A stretch of DNA of 64,000 nucleotides from Variovorax sp. JS1663 (GCF_002157355.1 NZ_LYMK01000026.1:43194-107193), one strand, 5' to 3'. Positions 17,609 through 29,253 are shown, numbered from the stretch's first letter. Numbers and translations: made by a program. The notes: a model not told the origin generated them from the sequence alone.

Positions 17609-19657
17609 ATGTTCAAGAAGATCCTGATCGCGAACCGCGGCGAGATCGCCTGTCGCGTCATCAAGACGGCGAAGAAGATGGGCATCCGGACGGTCGCGGT
17701 GTATTCCGACGCCGACAAGGAAGCCCGCCACGTCGAGCTGGCCGATGAGGCCGTGCACATCGGCGCCTCACCCAGCCGTGAGAGCTATCTGCAGGCCGAC
17801 CGCATCATCGCGGCCTGCAAGAAGACGGGAGCGGAGGCGGTGCATCCGGGCTACGGTTTCCTGTCCGAGAACGAGGGCTTCGCCCGAAAGGTCGAGGAGG
17901 AGGGCATCGTCTTCATCGGCCCGAAGCACCATTCGATCGCGGCCATGGGCGACAAGATCGCCTCCAAGAAGCTGGCCGGCGAGGCGCAGGTCAACACCAT
18001 CCCCGGCTGGAACGACGCGATCGAGACGGCCGAGCGTGCGGTGGAGATCGCGCGCGAGATCGGCTACCCCGTGATGATCAAGGCCTCGGCCGGCGGCGGT
18101 GGCAAGGGTCTGCGCGTGGCCTTCAACGACAAGGAGGCGTTCGAGGGCTTCACTTCCTGCCGCAACGAGGCGCGCAACAGCTTCGGCGACGACCGCGTGT
18201 TCATCGAGAAGTTCGTCGAGGAGCCGCGCCACATCGAGATCCAGGTGCTGGGCGATGCGCACGGCAACGTGATCTATCTCAACGAGCGCGAATGCTCGAT
18301 CCAGCGCCGCCACCAGAAGGTGATCGAGGAGGCACCTTCGCCCTTCATCAGCGATGAAACGCGCAAGGCCATGGGCGAGCAGGCCGTGGCGCTGGCCAAG
18401 GCGGTGAACTACCAGAGCGCGGGCACGGTGGAGTTCGTGGTCGGCAAGGACCAGAGCTTCTACTTCCTGGAGATGAACACGCGGCTGCAGGTGGAGCACC
18501 CGGTGACGGAGGCGATCACGGGGCTGGACCTGGTGGAGCTCATGATCCGGGTCGCGGCCGGGGAGAAGCTGCCGCTCGCGCAGAAGGACGTGCAGCGCAA
18601 CGGCTGGGCGATTGAATGCCGCATCAACGCGGAAGATCCGTTCCGCAACTTCCTGCCCTCGACCGGCCGGCTGGTGCGCTTCCAGCCGCCGAAGGAGACG
18701 ATGTTCTCCGCCGACACCGGGCACCTGTACGGCGTGCGCGTGGACACCGGTGTCTACGACGGCGGCGAGATCCCGATGTTCTACGATTCGATGATCGCCA
18801 AGCTGATCGTGCACGGGCGCGACCGCAACCACGCGATCGCGATGATGCGCGAGGCGCTCAATGGCTTCGTGATCCGCGGCATCAGCAGCAACATTCCTTT
18901 CCAGGCGGCGCTCCTGGCGCACCCGAACTTCGTCAGCGGTGCCTTCAACACGGGCTTCATCGCCGAGCACTACGGCAAGGGCTTCCGCGCCGAGGACGTG
19001 CCGCATGACGACCCAGACTTCCTGGTCGCGTTGGCGGCTTACATGCATCGGCGCTACCGGGCGCGTGCTTCGGGCATCAGCGGCCAGCTTTCGGGCCACG
19101 GCGTGAAGGTGGGCGAGCAGTTCGTGGTGGTCGTGCTCGATCCGAAGGGGGAGCATGTGCATACCCCGGTGACGGTGACCGACTTTCACAAGCCGACCGG
19201 TGCCAGCGCCGTTACGGTGGGCTCGAACACCTACAAGATCGATAGCCAGGCGCCGCTGGGCAGCATCCGCGTCGAGGGTTCGGTCAACGGCCGCGGCTTC
19301 ACGGCGCAGGTCGAGCGCGGGGCGGGCAAGAACCCGCTGGCGCTGCGCATCGCGCACGACGGCAGGCAGATCGAGGCCATGGTCCTGTCGCCCCTGGGCG
19401 CGCGGCTGCTCGAGCTCATGCCCTACAAGGCGCCGCCGGACCTGAGCAAGTTCCTCATGTCGCCGATGCCGGGGCTGCTGGTCGAGGTCTCGGTGCAGCC
19501 GGGCCAGCAGGTGCAGGCCGGCGAGAAGCTGGCGGTGATCGAGGCCATGAAGATGGAGAACGTGCTCTTCGCCACCCAGGACGGCGTGGTCGGCAGCATC
19601 GCCGCGGCGAAGGGCGAGTCGCTCGCGGTGGACCAGGTCATCCTGGAATTCGCCTGA
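17609..19657 (+). CDS. pccA: Propionyl-CoA carboxylase alpha subunit (biotin carboxylase + BCCP)
   Basis: A 682-residue biotin-dependent subunit. The N-terminal biotin carboxylase domain starts KKILIANRGEIACRVI, with the ATP-grasp glycine loop KASAGGGGKGLRV and the EMNTRLQVEHPVTE signature. A linker domain (BT) follows. The C-terminal carrier domain has the biotinylation site EAMKMEN about 36 residues from the end. AGAGAAG precedes ATG. With pccB it forms the holoenzyme feeding the upstream mutase. Confidence 0.95.
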   Translation: MFKKILIANRGEIACRVIKTAKKMGIRTVAVYSDADKEARHVELADEAVHIGASPSRESYLQADRIIAACKKTGAEAVHPGYGFLSENEGFARKVEEEGIVFIGPKHHSIAAMGDKIASKKLAGEAQVNTIPGWNDAIETAERAVEIAREIGYPVMIKASAGGGGKGLRVAFNDKEAFEGFTSCRNEARNSFGDDRVFIEKFVEEPRHIEIQVLGDAHGNVIYLNERECSIQRRHQKVIEEAPSPFISDETRKAMGEQAVALAKAVNYQSAGTVEFVVGKDQSFYFLEMNTRLQVEHPVTEAITGLDLVELMIRVAAGEKLPLAQKDVQRNGWAIECRINAEDPFRNFLPSTGRLVRFQPPKETMFSADTGHLYGVRVDTGVYDGGEIPMFYDSMIAKLIVHGRDRNHAIAMMREALNGFVIRGISSNIPFQAALLAHPNFVSGAFNTGFIAEHYGKGFRAEDVPHDDPDFLVALAAYMHRRYRARASGISGQLSGHGVKVGEQFVVVVLDPKGEHVHTPVTVTDFHKPTGASAVTVGSNTYKIDSQAPLGSIRVEGSVNGRGFTAQVERGAGKNPLALRIAHDGRQIEAMVLSPLGARLLELMPYKAPPDLSKFLMSPMPGLLVEVSVQPGQQVQAGEKLAVIEAMKMENVLFATQDGVVGSIAAAKGESLAVDQVILEFA

Positions 19658-19670
19658 GGGAGGCGCACGC

Positions 19671-20162
<492 letters not shown>

Positions 20163-20169
20163 GTGCTGC

Positions 20170-20805
20170 TCACACGCCGGGACGGCGCCAGAGGGCCAGC
20201 GTGGCGGCCAGCAGCCACATCCCGGCGGCGCAGCCGCGGTTGAGCATGCGCAGGCCGCGCCGCGAGAGCCAGCGCACCGCCTGCGTGCCGGCGGCGGCAT
20301 AGCCCAGCATGATGCCGGTGTCGATGCCGATGAAGATGGCGCCGAGCACCAGGTATTGCGGGCCCTGGGGGCTGGCGGTGTTGATGAACTGGGGCAGGAA
20401 AGCGGCGAAGAAGAGCAGCGTCTTGGGATTGGACAGCGCCACCGTCAGGCTGCGCAGGAAGGCGATGCGCCCGGACAGGGCGTCGGCCGGCGATGCGGCC
20501 AGCGCGGCGCGGATGTCGACGGGCTGGCTGCGCCACATCTTGATGCCGAGCCAGACCAGGTAGGCGACGCCTGCCACTCGCAGCGCGTTGAAGAGCCATT
20601 CGGAGGCCGCCAGCAGCGAACCCAGGCCCAGGGCGACGACGGTGATCAGGATGGCCGCGCCGACCGAGGCCCCGACGATCCCCCAGACCGCGGCACGCAT
20701 GCCGCCGGCGATGCCGTTGGACATGGCCAGCAGCATGGTCGGACCGGGCGTGATCGCCAGCACGACGGAGGCAGCCAGGTAGAGGAGCAGAGTGTCGAGG
20801 TTCAT
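20170..20805 (-). CDS. LysE/RhtB-family amino-acid exporter
   Basis: A 211-residue membrane protein with five to six hydrophobic segments. It carries the LysE/RhtB signature ITPGPTMLLAMSNGIAGGMRAAVWGIVGA at helices 1-2 (read in parts) and the NPKTLLFFAAFLPQF motif in the middle. These proteins export amino acids or their derivatives. The start codon overlaps the stop of the RnfB-like gene (ATGA), implying cotranscription. The substrate is not deducible. Confidence 0.87.
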   Translation of the reverse strand: MNLDTLLLYLAASVVLAITPGPTMLLAMSNGIAGGMRAAVWGIVGASVGAAILITVVALGLGSLLAASEWLFNALRVAGVAYLVWLGIKMWRSQPVDIRAALAASPADALSGRIAFLRSLTVALSNPKTLLFFAAFLPQFINTASPQGPQYLVLGAIFIGIDTGIMLGYAAAGTQAVRWLSRRGLRMLNRGCAAGMWLLAATLALWRRPGV

Positions 20806-21425
20806 GGACGCTTCCTGGTGTCGGGGTTGGATGCGGCCGCTCGGGCGCGGGCGAGGGCAGCTTCGACGACGCTGCGCTTGCGTTCGGAGGCTGTCGCCAC
20901 TTCGGTCGGAGCGGTCGCGCGGGGCTCGTCCTCGTCGTGGCGACGTCGGTGGGCATCGTAACGCCGGCGCGCCTCGTCGGCCTGCGCCTGCGACCAGGCC
21001 TGCCAGCCGCTGCGGCCGGGTGTGGCTACCTCGAGGGAAATGCAGTCGACCGGGCAGACCGGGATGCACAGTTCGCAGCCGGTGCAGTGGGCTTCGATCA
21101 CGGTGTGCATGCGCTTGTGGATGCCCAGGATCGCATCGGTCGGGCAGGCGTCTAGGCACAGGGTGCAGCCGATGCACCAGGCCTCATCGATCACCGCCAT
21201 CGCCCGGGGGGCCTCGGTGCCGAATTGCGGATCGACCGGCTGCACCGGCTGGCCCGTGAGCTGCGACAACCGGACCACGCCCTCGGCGCCACCCGGCGGG
21301 CATTGATGGATGGTGGCTTCGCCATCGGCGATGGCCTGGGCGTAGCCGGCGCAATCCGCATAGCCGCAGCGCGTGCACTGCGTCTGCGGCAGCGCGTCGA
21401 GGATGCGCCCGGCCAGCGCGTTCAC
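20802..21425 (-). CDS. RnfB/RsxB-like ferredoxin, stand-alone
   Basis: A 207-residue iron-sulfur protein resembling RnfB without its N-terminal membrane anchor. The N-terminal Fe-S domain has the CTRCGYADCAGYAQAI ... CPPGG pattern (4Fe-4S binding as in RnfB). It is followed by two ferredoxin motifs, CIGCTLCLDACP and CTGCELCIPVCP. The Arg/Ala-rich C-terminal 60 residues look disordered. No other rnf/rsx gene is near; stand-alone RnfB-like proteins are known in Burkholderiales. It is coupled by overlap to the LysE-type exporter. Confidence 0.85.
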   Translation of the reverse strand: MNALAGRILDALPQTQCTRCGYADCAGYAQAIADGEATIHQCPPGGAEGVVRLSQLTGQPVQPVDPQFGTEAPRAMAVIDEAWCIGCTLCLDACPTDAILGIHKRMHTVIEAHCTGCELCIPVCPVDCISLEVATPGRSGWQAWSQAQADEARRRYDAHRRRHDEDEPRATAPTEVATASERKRSVVEAALARARAAASNPDTRKRP

Positions 21426-21427
21426 GG

Positions 21428-22816
21428 CTAGCGCGCGGTGCCGCGCGTCCGGCGTGCAGGCGCGGACTTGCGCGCCGCAGCCGGCGTCTTGGCCGCAGCG
21501 GCTACCTTGATCGTGTCTTCGGCCGTCACGCCGCCACGGCTCGCGCGCTTCTGCGGCTTGTCGTGCGCGATGATGAAGGCCTTGACCTCGGGGTACACCT
21601 TCTCGCGCCAGCGGCGGCCGCTGAAGATGCCGTAGTGCCCGGCGCCCTTGACCTCGTAATGCTGCTGGTGGGAAGCGGGGACACCGGTGCAGAGCTCGTG
21701 CGCGGCGCGCGTCTGGCCGGCGCCGGAGATGTCGTCTAGCTCGCCTTCGACGGTCAGCACGCCGGTGGAATGGATGTCCTGCGGGCGCACGCGCTCGAGC
21801 ACGCCTTCGGGGTTGCGCACGTCCCAGGTGCCGTTGACCAGGTCGAAGTCCTGGAACACGGTGCGGATCGTGTCGAGGTAGTAGTCCGCATCCATGTCGA
21901 GCACGGCGTTGTACTCGTCATAGAACTTGCGGTGCGCCTCGGCGCTGGCGTCGTCGCCCTTGATCAGGTCCTTGAAGTAGTCGTAGTGGCTGCTGGCATG
22001 ACGATCCGGGTTCATCGCGACGAAGCCGGTGTGCTGCAGGAAGCCTGGGTAGACGCGCCGGCCCGCGCCAGGGAAGCCCTGCGGCACGCGGTAGATCACG
22101 TTGTTCTCGAACCACTCGTAGCTCTTGTTCATCGCCAGGTTGTTGACCGCGGTGGGCGACTTGCGGGCATCGATGGGGCCGCCCATCATGGTCAGCGACA
22201 GTGGCACTTTCTCGCCACGGCTCGCCATCAGCGACACGGCGGCCAGTACCGGCACGGTCGGCTGGCAGACGCTGATGACGTGGCAGTTGCCGTACTGGTT
22301 CTGAAGGTGGCGGATGAATTCCTCGACGTAGTTGATGTAGTCATCGAGGTGGAACTCGCCATCCGACAAGGGCACGAGGCGGGCATTGACCCAGTCGGTG
22401 ACATAGACCTTGTGGTCCTGCAGCATGGTGCGCACCGTGTCGCGCAGCAGCGTGGCGTAGTGGCCCGACAGGGGCGCCACGATCAGGACCACGGGCTGGC
22501 CCTTGAGGGTCTGCAGGGTGTGGGGATCGTCGGTGAAACGCTTGAAGCGGCGCAGCTGGCAGAAGGGCTTCTCGATCTCGATGACCTCCTGGATGACCAC
22601 GTCGTCGTTGTCGACGCTGACCGTCTTGATGTCGAACTCGGGTTTCTCGTAGTCCTTGCCCAGTCGGTAGAGCAGGTCGTAGCCGGCGGCCACGCGCTGT
22701 GCCATCGGCGCCTGGCCGAAGATGCCACCCTGGCCGTAGAGTTTGGAAGCAGCCTGCGCGAAATCGGCAAAGGGCTCCATCAGGGAGCGCTGTGCCTCGT
22801 AGAGTTGGTAGAGCAT
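21428..22816 (-). CDS. phaZ: Intracellular polyhydroxyalkanoate depolymerase
   Basis: A 462-residue alpha/beta-hydrolase of the intracellular PHB depolymerase type. The nucleophile elbow is the unusual cysteine form SVCQPTVPV (about residue 182) rather than a lipase serine. The family start MLYQLYEAQRSLMEPFADFA is present, and the catalytic His is probably in VKGAGHYGIFSGRRW. The last 40 residues are a basic Ala/Lys-rich tail as in phasin-like or granule-binding regions. It degrades stored PHB and implies that the host makes PHA granules. Confidence 0.93.
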   Translation of the reverse strand: MLYQLYEAQRSLMEPFADFAQAASKLYGQGGIFGQAPMAQRVAAGYDLLYRLGKDYEKPEFDIKTVSVDNDDVVIQEVIEIEKPFCQLRRFKRFTDDPHTLQTLKGQPVVLIVAPLSGHYATLLRDTVRTMLQDHKVYVTDWVNARLVPLSDGEFHLDDYINYVEEFIRHLQNQYGNCHVISVCQPTVPVLAAVSLMASRGEKVPLSLTMMGGPIDARKSPTAVNNLAMNKSYEWFENNVIYRVPQGFPGAGRRVYPGFLQHTGFVAMNPDRHASSHYDYFKDLIKGDDASAEAHRKFYDEYNAVLDMDADYYLDTIRTVFQDFDLVNGTWDVRNPEGVLERVRPQDIHSTGVLTVEGELDDISGAGQTRAAHELCTGVPASHQQHYEVKGAGHYGIFSGRRWREKVYPEVKAFIIAHDKPQKRASRGGVTAEDTIKVAAAAKTPAAARKSAPARRTRGTAR

Positions 22817-22925
22817 CGGGGGGAGTGTCGGCGGATGTTGCGATGCAATATAGCAGCAGCATCCGCGAATGTGCTAGGCAGAAGTACCCAAAACGGGGAC
22901 GTGCAGGGGCGCCCCTTCTGGTTTT

Positions 22926-24122
22926 TTATAGCACCTTGGCGATGCTCTGGCAGACGTAGTCGATGTTCTTGCTGTTGAGCGCAGCCACGCACATGCGGCC
23001 GGTGTCGGTGCCGTAGACGCCGAACTCCTGGCGCAGGCGCACCATCTGATCCTTGCTCAGGCCTGAATAGCTGAACATGCCGATCTGGTCGGTGATGAAG
23101 CGCATGTCCTGTTTCACGCCCGCGGCCGTGAGGCCGTCGACCAGCTTGTGGCGCATCAGCTTGATGCGGTCGCGCATCTCGCCGAGCTCCTGCTCCCACA
23201 GGGTACGCAGTTCGGGCGTGCTCAGCACGGCCGCCACCACGGCGCCGCCATGGGTCGGCGGGTTGCTGTAGTTGGTGCGGATCATGATCTTGAGCTGGCT
23301 CAGCACGCGGGCCGCTTCTTCCTTGTTCTCGCACAGCACCGAGAGGGCGCCGACGCGCTCTCCGTAGAGGCTGAAGCTCTTGGAGAAGGAGGTGGAGACG
23401 AAGAAGCTCAGGCCGGCGGCGACGAACTTGGCGATCGCCGCACCGTCTTCCTGGATGCCGTAGCCGAAGCCCTGGTAGGCCATGTCGAGGAAGGCGACCA
23501 GGTTCCGGGCCTTCACCGCGGCAACCACCTGGTCCCACTGGTCGGCGCGGATGTCGTAGCCGGTCGGGTTGTGGCAGCAGGCATGCAGCACGACGATCGT
23601 GCCGGCCGGGGCGGTGTTCAGCGCGCTCAGCATGCCGTCGAAATCGATGCCGCGCTTGGCCGCGTCGTAGTAGGGGTACTCCTCGACCACGAAGCCGGCC
23701 TGGGTGAACAGGGCGCGGTGGTTCTCCCAGCTCGGGCTGCTGATCAGCACCTTGGCGTTCGGGCTGAGCTTCTTGAGGAAGTCGGCGCCGACCTTCAGCC
23801 CGCCGGTGCCGCCCAGGCCCTGAATGGTGGCGACACGGCCGGACTTGACCGGCTCGCTGCCGACACCGAACACCAGGCCCTTGACGGCCTCGTCATAGGC
23901 CACGATGCCGTCGATGGGCAGGTAGCCCCGCGCCTTGGGCGATTTGATCATGTCCTCCTCGACCGCCTGTACGCAGCGCAGCAGGGGCAGCTTGCCGTTG
24001 TCGTCGTAGTACACGCCGACGCCGAGGTTGACCTTGTTGGGATTGCTATCGGCGGCGAATTGCTCGTTGAGGCCCAGGATCGGGTCGCGCGGCGCCATCT
24101 CGACGGCGGTGAACATTGACAT
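22926..24122 (-). CDS. Aromatic-amino-acid/aspartate aminotransferase (class I, PLP)
   Basis: A 398-residue fold-type I aminotransferase of the AspC/TyrB group. It begins MFTAVEMAPRDPILGLNEQF, has CCHNPTGYDI near the cofactor, and carries the Schiff-base lysine in SFSKSFSLYGERVGAL. The C-terminal substrate-binding Arg region is MRFITDQIGMFSYSGL. Homologues act on aspartate, tyrosine and phenylalanine; sequence alone does not decide between aspC and tyrB. The gene is monocistronic, divergent from uvrB. Confidence 0.9.
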   Translation of the reverse strand: MSMFTAVEMAPRDPILGLNEQFAADSNPNKVNLGVGVYYDDNGKLPLLRCVQAVEEDMIKSPKARGYLPIDGIVAYDEAVKGLVFGVGSEPVKSGRVATIQGLGGTGGLKVGADFLKKLSPNAKVLISSPSWENHRALFTQAGFVVEEYPYYDAAKRGIDFDGMLSALNTAPAGTIVVLHACCHNPTGYDIRADQWDQVVAAVKARNLVAFLDMAYQGFGYGIQEDGAAIAKFVAAGLSFFVSTSFSKSFSLYGERVGALSVLCENKEEAARVLSQLKIMIRTNYSNPPTHGGAVVAAVLSTPELRTLWEQELGEMRDRIKLMRHKLVDGLTAAGVKQDMRFITDQIGMFSYSGLSKDQMVRLRQEFGVYGTDTGRMCVAALNSKNIDYVCQSIAKVL

Positions 24123-24252
24123 GGAGAAAAGTCCTTTGGGTGATGCGATTCGCCCCCGGACCCGGCCGGGTTTGCGCCTTGGCTCGTGGCTGGGTTAGCC
24201 TTTCGAGTTCGCTTGAATTTTACCGGCCGAGCCGCAACTGACCTGGACCGCC

Positions 24253-26373
<2,121 letters not shown>

Positions 26374-26425
26374 GCACCCCCCGAACCCTGCAATGGGGTT
26401 TACCCGAGCAGCCCGGAGGGGCTTC

Positions 26426-26454
26426 TGTTATACTTGAGCGAAATACTCAAGAAC
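26426..26454 (+). promoter_or_regulatory. iscR promoter with overlapping IscR-type operator
   Basis: TGTTATACT (26426-26434) is an extended -10 element. The stretch 26430-26454, beginning ATACTTGAGCGAAATACTC, resembles a type-1 IscR site (ATAnTTGAC...ACT...). It contains the inverted repeat CTTGAG (26433-26438) / CTCAAG (26446-26451). The overlap of operator and -10 fits the known autorepression of isc operons by [2Fe-2S]-IscR. This is a motif-based inference. Confidence 0.65.
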
Positions 26455-26487
26455 AAGAGAACTTCGCGATGAAGGACCGGCTCTTAC

Positions 26488-26506
26488 CAACTGGATCACC
26501 CAGTTG
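26488..26506 (+). promoter_or_regulatory. Hairpin in the iscR 5' leader
   Basis: CAACTGG (26488-26494) and CCAGTTG (26500-26506) form a perfect 7-bp stem with a 5-base loop inside the roughly 150-nt leader between the promoter and iscR. A short reading frame of 37 codons (26469-26582) runs through it and ends just before the iscR Shine-Dalgarno. It may be a translated leader or simply untranslated structure. Confidence 0.4.
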
Positions 26507-26591
26507 CGGGTCGGGAAGGGCGGAGACGGTGTCACCAAAGCCCACAACGCCGCGGTGTCTTTTCAACGGTAAGCACTCATAGGAGCTTGCG

Positions 26592-27128
26592 ATGCGTCTC
26601 ACTACCAAAGGCCGTTTTGCGGTCACAGCCATGATCGACCTGGCGCTGCGCCAGAACTCCGGTCCGGTCACGCTGGCCGCGATCAGCCAGCGGCAGCAGA
26701 TCTCTCTGTCGTACCTCGAGCAGCTGTTCGGCAAGCTTCGCCGCCATGAACTGGTCGAGTCGACGCGCGGCCCCGGCGGCGGCTACTCGTTGGGCCGCAA
26801 GGCATCGGAAATCACCGTCGCCGACATCATTGTTTCCGTCGATGAGCCCATCGACGCCACGCAGTGCGGGGGCAAGGAAAACTGCCTTGGCGAAGCCGGC
26901 CGCTGCATGACCCACGAGTTGTGGGCCTCCCTGAACCAGCGCATGGTGGAGTTCCTGGATTCCGTCACGCTGCAGAAGCTCGTGGACGACCAGATCGCCA
27001 AGGGCGTGCAGATCGAGAACAAGCCGGCCGTGAAGCGCGCGATTTCCAGCCAGCCGGTGGTCAAGCCGATCCGGGTCAATGCGCCCAATTCGGTATTCGC
27101 CCTGGGCAACGCCTTCGCCAAGTCCTGA
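26592..27128 (+). CDS. iscR: Fe-S cluster-responsive transcriptional regulator IscR
   Basis: A 178-residue Rrf2-family regulator. The winged helix begins MRLTTKGRFAVTAMIDLAL, and the cluster ligands are in CGGKENCLGEAGRC (C-x6-C-x5-C). As holo-protein it represses the isc operon. AGGAG lies 6 bases before ATG. The C-terminal tail (residues 135-178) is longer than in E. coli and Lys/Pro/Val rich. It heads the iscRSUA genes. Confidence 0.95.
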   Translation: MRLTTKGRFAVTAMIDLALRQNSGPVTLAAISQRQQISLSYLEQLFGKLRRHELVESTRGPGGGYSLGRKASEITVADIIVSVDEPIDATQCGGKENCLGEAGRCMTHELWASLNQRMVEFLDSVTLQKLVDDQIAKGVQIENKPAVKRAISSQPVVKPIRVNAPNSVFALGNAFAKS

Positions 27129-27200
27129 TCCGGCGGCGCCCCCGGGCGCCGTCCCGAATTCGCCAGAGAACAGCCAACCCCACGCCAGCACGAGCCAGCC

Positions 27201-28421
27201 ATGGATGTCACCCCCCATTTCCCGATCTATCTCGACTACGGCGCCACGACGCCGGTCGACCCGCGCGTGGTCGACGCGATGATTCCCTGGCTGCGCGAGC
27301 ATTTCGGCAACCCGGCATCGCGCAGTCACGCCTGGGGCTGGGAAGCGGAAGAGGCGGTCGAGAAGGCGCGGACCCAGGTGGCCGAACTGATCGGCGCCGA
27401 TCCGCGCGAGATCGTCTGGACCTCGGGCGCCACCGAGTCGAACAACCTGGCCCTCAAGGGCGCGGCCCACTTCTACAAGAGCAAGGGCAAGCACCTGATC
27501 ACGGTCAAGACCGAGCACAAGGCGGTGCTCGACACCATGCGCGAACTGGAGCGCCAGGGCTTCGACGTGACCTACATGGACGTGCAGGAAAACGGCCTGC
27601 TCGACCTGGAAGCCTTCAAGGCCGCGATCCGGCCCGATACCATCCTCGCGAGTGTGATGTTCGTGAACAACGAAATCGGCGTGATCCAGGACGTCGTCGC
27701 CCTGGGCACCCTCTGCCGCGAGAAGGGCGTGATCTTCCACGTCGATGCGGCGCAGGCCACCGGCAAGGTCGAGATCGACCTCAAGACGCTGCCGATCGAC
27801 CTGATGAGCCTGGCCTCGCACAAGACCTATGGCCCCAAGGGCATCGGCGCGCTGTACGTGCGCCGCAAGCCGCGCGTGCGGCTGGAGGCCCAGATGCACG
27901 GCGGTGGTCACGAGCGCGGCATGCGCTCCGGCACCCTGCCGACCCACCAGATCGTCGGCATGGGCGAGGCCTTCCGCATCGCCAAGTTGGAGATGGCGCA
28001 GGACATCGTCAAGGCGCGGGCGCTGCAGCAGCGCATGCTCGATGGCCTGAAGGACGTCGAGCAGGTCTTCATCAACGGCGACCTCGCGCAACGTGTGCCG
28101 CACAACCTCAACATGAGCTTCAACTATGTCGAGGGCGAGTCGCTGATCATGGGCATCAAGGGCATCGCGGTGTCCAGCGGCTCGGCCTGCACCTCGGCCA
28201 GCCTGGAGCCCAGCTACGTGCTGCGCGCGCTGGGCCGCAGCGACGAACTGGCCCACAGCAGCCTGCGCATGACCTTCGGGCGCTTCACGACCGAGGAAGA
28301 GATCGACTACGCGGTCGCGACCATCAAGCACAACGTTGCCAAGCTGCGCGAGCTGAGCCCCCTGTGGGAAATGTTCCAGGACGGCATCGACATCAGCACG
28401 ATCCAGTGGTCGGCGCATTGA
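27201..28421 (+). CDS. iscS: Cysteine desulfurase IscS
   Basis: A 406-residue PLP enzyme that takes sulfur from cysteine and passes it to IscU. The PLP lysine is in LASHKTYGPKGIGALY, and the persulfide-carrying cysteine is in the flexible loop SGSACTSASLEPS. The N-terminal YLDYGATTPVDPRV matches the IscS group. It lies 72 bases after iscR and 24 before iscU. Intact. Confidence 0.96.
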   Translation: MDVTPHFPIYLDYGATTPVDPRVVDAMIPWLREHFGNPASRSHAWGWEAEEAVEKARTQVAELIGADPREIVWTSGATESNNLALKGAAHFYKSKGKHLITVKTEHKAVLDTMRELERQGFDVTYMDVQENGLLDLEAFKAAIRPDTILASVMFVNNEIGVIQDVVALGTLCREKGVIFHVDAAQATGKVEIDLKTLPIDLMSLASHKTYGPKGIGALYVRRKPRVRLEAQMHGGGHERGMRSGTLPTHQIVGMGEAFRIAKLEMAQDIVKARALQQRMLDGLKDVEQVFINGDLAQRVPHNLNMSFNYVEGESLIMGIKGIAVSSGSACTSASLEPSYVLRALGRSDELAHSSLRMTFGRFTTEEEIDYAVATIKHNVAKLRELSPLWEMFQDGIDISTIQWSAH

Positions 28422-28445
28422 CAAACAAAGACTGAGAGGTACCCC

Positions 28446-28859
28446 ATGGCTTATTCATCCAAGGTCATCGACCACTATGAAAACCCCCGCAACGTCGGCT
28501 CCTTCGAAAAGGGCGACGATACGGTGGGCACCGGTATGGTCGGCGCCCCGGCATGCGGCGACGTCATGAAGCTGCAGATCAAGGTCAACCCGGAGACCGG
28601 CGTGATCGAGGACGCGCGCTTCAAGACCTATGGCTGCGGCTCTGCGATCGCTTCCTCCTCGCTGGTGACCGAGTGGGTCAAGGGCAAGACGCTCGACGAG
28701 GCGGCCGCGCTGAAGAACGCGCAGATCGCCGAAGAGCTGGCCCTGCCCCCCGTCAAGATCCACTGCTCGATCCTCGCGGAAGACGCGATCAAGGCCGCGG
28801 TCAACGACTACAAGACCAAGCACGGCGCTGCCGTGGCGAAGACGGAAGCTGTTCACTGA
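28446..28859 (+). CDS. iscU: Fe-S cluster assembly scaffold IscU
   Basis: A 137-residue scaffold on which [2Fe-2S]/[4Fe-4S] clusters are built. The three ligand cysteines are present (GAPACGDVMKL, YGCGSAIA, HCSILAEDA), as is the LPPVK motif that binds the chaperone HscA. It has a short Lys/Ala tail. The gene lies between iscS and iscA with 1 base before iscA. Confidence 0.97.
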   Translation: MAYSSKVIDHYENPRNVGSFEKGDDTVGTGMVGAPACGDVMKLQIKVNPETGVIEDARFKTYGCGSAIASSSLVTEWVKGKTLDEAAALKNAQIAEELALPPVKIHCSILAEDAIKAAVNDYKTKHGAAVAKTEAVH

Positions 28860-28860
28860 C

Positions 28861-29184
28861 ATGGCTGTGACCCTGACCGAAGCCGCTGCGCGCCACGTCA
28901 CCCGCTACCTCGGCAAGCGAGGCAAGGGCGTGGGCGTGCGGCTGGGCGTCAAGACCACGGGCTGCTCGGGCCTGGCCTACAAGCTCGAGTACGTGGACGA
29001 GATGGCGCCCGAAGACGTGGTCTTCGAGGATCACGGCGTGAAAGTGCTCGTCGATCCCAAGAGCCTGGCCTACATCGACGGCACGCAGCTTGACTTTGTG
29101 CGTGAGGGACTCAACGAGGGTTTCAAGTTCAACAACCCGAACGAACGTGACCGCTGTGGCTGCGGCGAGAGCTTCCGGATCTGA
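28861..29184 (+). CDS. iscA: A-type Fe-S carrier IscA
   Basis: A 107-residue A-type carrier with the three conserved cysteines in GCSGLAYKLEY and the C-terminal CGCGESF. It accepts clusters or iron and delivers them to apoproteins. It follows iscU by a single base and is followed by an intrinsic terminator before hscB. Confidence 0.96.
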   Translation: MAVTLTEAAARHVTRYLGKRGKGVGVRLGVKTTGCSGLAYKLEYVDEMAPEDVVFEDHGVKVLVDPKSLAYIDGTQLDFVREGLNEGFKFNNPNERDRCGCGESFRI

Positions 29185-29211
29185 ACCCGACTTCCACCGG
29201 CTTCCCGTCCT

Positions 29212-29247
29212 AGCCGCCACCACCCGGTCATGGGCTGGCGGCTTTTT
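29212..29247 (+). terminator. Intrinsic terminator inside the isc-hsc gene cluster
   Basis: AGCCGCCA (29212-29219) pairs perfectly with TGGCGGCT (29236-29243) and is followed by a T-run (29243-29247). It lies between iscA and hscB, so it likely reduces or ends transcription of the iscRSUA message before hscB-hscA-fdx. An ATG at 29230 lies in its loop and is not the best hscB start. Confidence 0.75.
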
Positions 29248-29253
29248 GACGCC

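Noticed and set aside
29230..29253. Earlier ATG as hscB start
   Set aside because: It lies in the loop of an intrinsic terminator hairpin and adds eight residues not typical of HscB.
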